A stretch of DNA of 61,679 nucleotides from a virus. The translations under genes and the position numbers were made by a program. Positions 59,101 to 61,679 of this stretch are shown here, piece after piece. The stretch's first letter is position 1. Each line of letters starts with the position of its first letter. Where the stretch lies: the IMG/VR virus record IMGVR_UViG_3300045741_000280, positions 1 to 61,679 of that record; one strand, written 5' to 3'. Under the pieces are notes generated by a model, which saw only the letters and a list, made by a program, of their open reading frames with translations, was not told where the DNA came from and searched no databases.

Positions 59101-61565
59101 TATCTTTATCTGCTACAGTTGCTGCACAGACCAATCAAACTGTTGGCCTATATGCCTTAGGTAACACCACTCAAAATTCATCCACTACACTAGATGCAAG
59201 AACTCTTTCTTTAAATGGGTTGGGAAATATAACTGTTGGATATAGTAATGGTAGTGTACAAATATCAGGAAGTCAGTCCACTGTTCCGCAAAATGTATCC
59301 CTGTTTGCACTGGGTAATACCACTCAAAATAGCAGTTCGCAGTTATCTGTTAATGCTCTATCTTTAAATGCCATTGGTTCACTTACAATAGGATATTCAA
59401 ATGGTTCTATACAATTTAGTGCTCCTAATGCCCTAACTACGCAATCCGTACAGACACAGAGTAGATTTAACCTAACTCTATCTGGTAATTCTACATCAGG
59501 AGGAGGAGGATATATACAAATATCTTCAGGCGTAATGACCTTAGCCGGAGGAAATAACATAACTCTTTCTCAGGATGGAAATGCTGTCACCATATCTGCC
59601 GGGGCTGGAGGAGCTGCAACAGCTATTTCTGGTGTAATAGGCTCTAATACCACTTACACTTCCGGGTCTGTTTCCCTCAGAGATTTAAATGGTATTAGTT
59701 GGCAATCTACAACTGGGCAAGCATTTCAAATAACCCATGACTTGCAATACACCTCTAACACAAGTAACATCACGTCTAATGCTCTGAACACTTCCGCGTC
59801 AAGAGTTCAGGCTATCATGGTTGGTACGGCTACAAACGCCGCAACGAATCAGACATCTGTACTTTCAGGTACTATTACACTTAGTAATTTAAACGGAATA
59901 TCATTTTATTCAACAGCAAGTGGGGCAACGTCAGGTATTGCTGCAAGTTACACCGTACCCACTGTAACTAATAGTTCATTTTCCGTACAGGATAGCGCCA
60001 CTACAATTAATCCAGTAAACAGGATAGCTTTCAGTACAGGAAATAATATTACACTTTCCCTATCAACAGGTGCAAGTAGCGTAACAGTTGGTGTAGCACA
60101 CAATCTTGCAGGAACATCTACTGGATTCACAGGTGGTGCTTCTATAAGCGGCTCTATGACACACAATTCAAGTGGGTTGGCAATTTCATTAAGCCATCCG
60201 GCATGGATAAGTTCGCAAACAAATCAGACAGTGGGAATGTATGCCGTTTCAAACACCACCCAAAATTCATCAACCACATTGGATGCACGCACTCTATCAT
60301 TTCAGGGAGCTGGTGTGGCCTCTGTAGGATTTTCTAATGGATCGGTGATAATATCTGTTCCGTCAGGAGGAGGCGGATTAACAAATATAAATGTTAGTGG
60401 TGGCACTACATCAAGCAACCTTTCCAACTTTAAATTAATTGATTCCAACGGTGTGTCGTGGTCATTAGATACGGGATCAAAAATATACGCAACAGTAAAA
60501 ACAGACTATCTTACCACCCAAACCAACCAAACAGTGGGTGTATATGCAAGTTCCCAGACAACGGGTTCTGTATCATCCTACACCTATGATGCAAGAAGTT
60601 TATCAATTATAGGTGCGGGAGGAATTTCCATTGGTAACAATTCAACAAGTGCCGGAGGAACAACAACCGGAATATTAATATCAGCACCGGCTACATCGTC
60701 TCTTTCAGGAACAGGGCAGGTTAGTATAGCCATTAATGGAGCAACAATATCAATCGGAGTTCCCAACCCATATATTTCATCTTACCAGAATTTACCCTCA
60801 ATAGCGGCATCTTCGTTATTAACATGGGGAGCTACATCTCTATCTCATGCAGCGGCATTTAATTTACCAGAGCAGGGATCATTTAGCTTTATTCGGATTC
60901 CTGCTTTAATGACTACTAATAGCACCACTATAGCTACATTAGCTTCTGCTACAGCATCGGCCTCAGGAGCTTTATATAGCACTATTAACGCTGTTGTTTA
61001 TTCATTAGGAGTGGGAGCAAGTTCAAAGAGTTTACAATACGTTACAAGTGGACAGGGTTTATATACAATGTCTCAGCAAATAAGTGTTACAAATAGTACA
61101 CAGGCAAGCTATTCTTTAGGATTCACCGCAGAAGTGGAAGGACAGGCTGGACGAACTAATTTAACAACTCAATATTCTGTAAGTAACACCAACTATTCAT
61201 TTACTACAAACCAAATAGCAACCAATTTTTCAAGTGCAAGATTTTTAGACATACCATTCGCTGCCTCATTATCAGCCGGGCCATATTGGATGATAGTAGG
61301 AATGAGTTCCTCTTCCGCATCAGGAGGAGCAGCAGGGTTGGCGGCTCTCACTAATTGTAATGTAAGATATTCAGGACATTATGGAGTGTCACAGGCAGTG
61401 CTATCTATGGGTGTAATGGGTTCAACAAACTTATCAACTCAGGGGTTGGGAGCAGGATCATTCTCCACAGCTGGAGGTGGTACAACTAATTCCCTACCAA
61501 TTTCAGCTATTTCTTCTATGGCTAGTAATGCCATGGTTTATTTCCAAATGTTGAGAAGTGCATAA
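56130..61565 (+). CDS. Giant repeat-rich fibre with Mtd-type N-terminal domain (ATC start?)
   Basis: About 1811 residues if begun at ATC 56130; the first conventional start (GTG 56259) would cut into the N-terminal domain. The frame is open from 56118, and 56130 onward encodes x-AVIIQIRRDLAANWVAAN...ASGEIGLETD...FKIGNG, the well-conserved major-tropism-determinant-like N-terminal attachment domain of phage fibres, whose homologues begin M-A-V-x-I-Q-x-R-R. The shaft (about 60-1560) is made of recurring beta modules such as SLFALGNTTQNSS, YASSQTTGSASS and INVSGGTTSSNLSNFK. The C-terminal about 270 residues form a distinct non-repetitive domain, likely the receptor-binding tip. Next gene overlaps by TAATG. 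Confidence 0.8.
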   Translation: MAVIIQIRRDLAANWVAANPILASGEIGLETDVYPHPFKIGNGVTPWNGLGYEFNGVGGGGTVSAGTQTLSLGSLIFSNAHGVSFGLSSNTITASVKTDYQSSNANYLTSQSNQAVSGSNGSFTFQTISFGNSNGLSFYTSNGSVVGSYTTPAGTNSSFTVSAGTRSETISQLVFSNSNGISFGLTGGTVTATVKTDYQSSGAYLTTAMLSNAVTISNINVSGGTTSSNLSNFKLIDSNGVSWSLDTGSKIYASVKTDYQSSGAYLTTQSGQAFSADASSTFQTLVLQDSNGISFSNNAGSLRLTHGLQYTSATSNITSNALNTSASRVINIVAATNNTGGGTASLSSNVSFSNVNGATFYTSAGNAVALSYTVPTQSNQNISLFALGNTTQNSSTVLNASNLSFNGLGIVTMGYSNGSVQVSASQSTVAQNISLFALNQTTQNSSTALSANALSIAGRGIVTVGYSNGSIQISATEVAQTNQTVGVYASSQTTGSASSATYDARSLSIIGAGIISIGNHSTSAGGTTTGIIISASQSADTAKAGTGFTSAGNNIGLTGTLNTNGLSLSATVAAQTNQTVGIYASSQTTGSASSGTYDARSLSFIGAGAISIGNHSTSAGGTTTGIIISAPVQSVQTQNVHNLTLSGNSTSAGAGYIQVSSGTLTLAGGNNITLSQNGNAITISGPNVGGAQTGISGIAASNTTYTSGSVTFRDGNGISWASTTGQQISITHDLQFTSNTSAITSNALNTSASSRFIQNWKLTGNTAGTTSSAQGSDLWLAGGNGVTISGSSNTLSFSVATNYQSQGAYLTTAMQSNAATISNINVSGGTTSSNLSNFKLIDSNGVSWSLDTGSKIYATVKTDYLTTAMASNASTQFVQANAGFNGTNASGTIASNSISVSVAAQTNQTIGIYGSSQTTGSASSGTYDARSLSFIGAGIISIGNHSTSAGGTTNGVIISAIQSVDTNKAGTGFTTAGNNIGLSGTLNTNGLSLSATVAAQTNQTVGLYALGNTTQNSSTTLDARTLSLNGLGNITVGYSNGSVQISGSQSTVPQNVSLFALGNTTQNSSSQLSVNALSLNAIGSLTIGYSNGSIQFSAPNALTTQSVQTQSRFNLTLSGNSTSGGGGYIQISSGVMTLAGGNNITLSQDGNAVTISAGAGGAATAISGVIGSNTTYTSGSVSLRDLNGISWQSTTGQAFQITHDLQYTSNTSNITSNALNTSASRVQAIMVGTATNAATNQTSVLSGTITLSNLNGISFYSTASGATSGIAASYTVPTVTNSSFSVQDSATTINPVNRIAFSTGNNITLSLSTGASSVTVGVAHNLAGTSTGFTGGASISGSMTHNSSGLAISLSHPAWISSQTNQTVGMYAVSNTTQNSSTTLDARTLSFQGAGVASVGFSNGSVIISVPSGGGGLTNINVSGGTTSSNLSNFKLIDSNGVSWSLDTGSKIYATVKTDYLTTQTNQTVGVYASSQTTGSVSSYTYDARSLSIIGAGGISIGNNSTSAGGTTTGILISAPATSSLSGTGQVSIAINGATISIGVPNPYISSYQNLPSIAASSLLTWGATSLSHAAAFNLPEQGSFSFIRIPALMTTNSTTIATLASATASASGALYSTINAVVYSLGVGASSKSLQYVTSGQGLYTMSQQISVTNSTQASYSLGFTAEVEGQAGRTNLTTQYSVSNTNYSFTTNQIATNFSSARFLDIPFAASLSAGPYWMIVGMSSSSASGGAAGLAALTNCNVRYSGHYGVSQAVLSMGVMGSTNLSTQGLGAGSFSTAGGGTTNSLPISAISSMASNAMVYFQMLRSA
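56781..56906 (+). repeat. Recoded fibre repeat, copy 1
   Basis: 42 codons encoding the module INVSGGTTSSNLSNFK...DTGSKIYASVKTDY. It recurs at 58596 and 60384 with near-identical protein and extensive synonymous differences. Confidence 0.9.
58596..58721 (+). repeat. Recoded fibre repeat, copy 2
   Basis: Same 42-residue module as copy 1 with one Ser-to-Thr change. Codons for Ser, Gly, Thr and Leu are largely different. Confidence 0.9.
60384..60509 (+). repeat. Recoded fibre repeat, copy 3
   Basis: Same module again. By my codon-by-codon count it differs from copy 1 at 24 synonymous codons and one amino acid out of 42. Confidence 0.9.
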
Positions 61566-61679
61566 TGCCAGGAACAGCAACGATAGGATGGATGGGTAAT
61601 ACAGCACCAACAGGATTAGTTGTTGTTTCGTCAGACACTAAGACTGGCGCTGGAAATGCTTTAGCTGCCCATGCTCTTA
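61565..61679 (+). CDS. N-terminus of a further gene (3' truncated)
   Basis: ATG at 61565 overlaps the stop of the giant fibre (TAATG) and the frame stays open for 38 codons to the window edge. The start (MPGTATIGWMGNTAPTG) is Gly/Thr/Ala-rich and fibre-like. Translational coupling suggests a tip, chaperone or another fibre of the same complex. Too short to classify. Confidence 0.65.
   Translation, partial: MPGTATIGWMGNTAPTGLVVVSSDTKTGAGNALAAHAL

Noticed and set aside
56130-61565. Diversity-generating retroelement target (Mtd-type N-terminus)
   Set aside because: The Mtd-like domain is only an attachment domain. There is no reverse transcriptase or template repeat in the window, and the C-terminus is not recognisably a C-type lectin fold.

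Overview
The window looks like the late (virion) half of a crAss-like phage genome (order Crassvirales) infecting a Bacteroidota host. The evidence is a crassvirus-type major capsid protein, an IHF/HU-like plus P22 gp4-like plus very large tail-stabilisation protein series, a 3950-residue virion polyprotein carrying an RNA-polymerase DFDID motif, and a second giant virion protein with a PD-(D/E)XK-like site. Every gene is on the + strand, the DNA is AT-rich, start codons lie in A-rich contexts without obvious Shine-Dalgarno sequences, and intergenic promoters fit the Bacteroides consensus TTTG-N19-21-TAnnTTTG. No sequence search was possible, so family names rest on motifs, gene order and length.

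Layout. (1) 1-6.1 kb, capsid module: tail end of a preceding gene, acidic scaffold-like protein, major capsid protein, two neck/head proteins, and an auxiliary structural protein with a Ser/Thr tail, closed by a strong terminator. (2) 6.2-10.6 kb: holin-like protein and M15 peptidase (endolysin), then small Cys-rich virion proteins and two fibre/collar proteins, closed by another terminator. (3) 10.8-22.7 kb, tail module under a host-type promoter: calcineurin-like phosphoesterase, ring/neck proteins, IHF-like protein, P22 gp4-like protein, a 1512-residue tail protein, an inserted HNH endonuclease, and an internal virion protein with a peptidase site. (4) 22.8-42.5 kb, ejected-cargo module under its own promoter: 865-, 3950- and 1745-residue proteins. 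(5) 42.6-61.7 kb, adsorption module: a fibre-then-dual-lyase pair occurring twice, small membrane proteins (holin- and spanin-like), and a huge repeat-rich fibre with an Mtd-type N-terminus that continues into a further gene at the window edge.

How it works together: the giant cargo proteins probably enter the cell with the DNA and start early transcription. The host-type promoters at four module boundaries suggest that this late region is read by host RNA polymerase. Fibres and polysaccharide lyases would bind and clear the host surface glycan, and the internal peptidase would open the wall. Genes are tightly coupled: six ATGA and six TAATG start/stop overlaps. Among complete genes TAA is the only stop outside the ATGA overlaps, except one TAG in the HNH gene.

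Most interesting signals: a fibre whose internal repeats are identical in protein but extensively recoded at synonymous sites; an apparent ATC start codon; a palindrome enclosing the capsid promoter; degenerate zincin motifs and a C-terminal QLSLF clamp-binding-like motif in the virion RNA polymerase polyprotein; and the duplicated fibre plus dual-lyase cassette.
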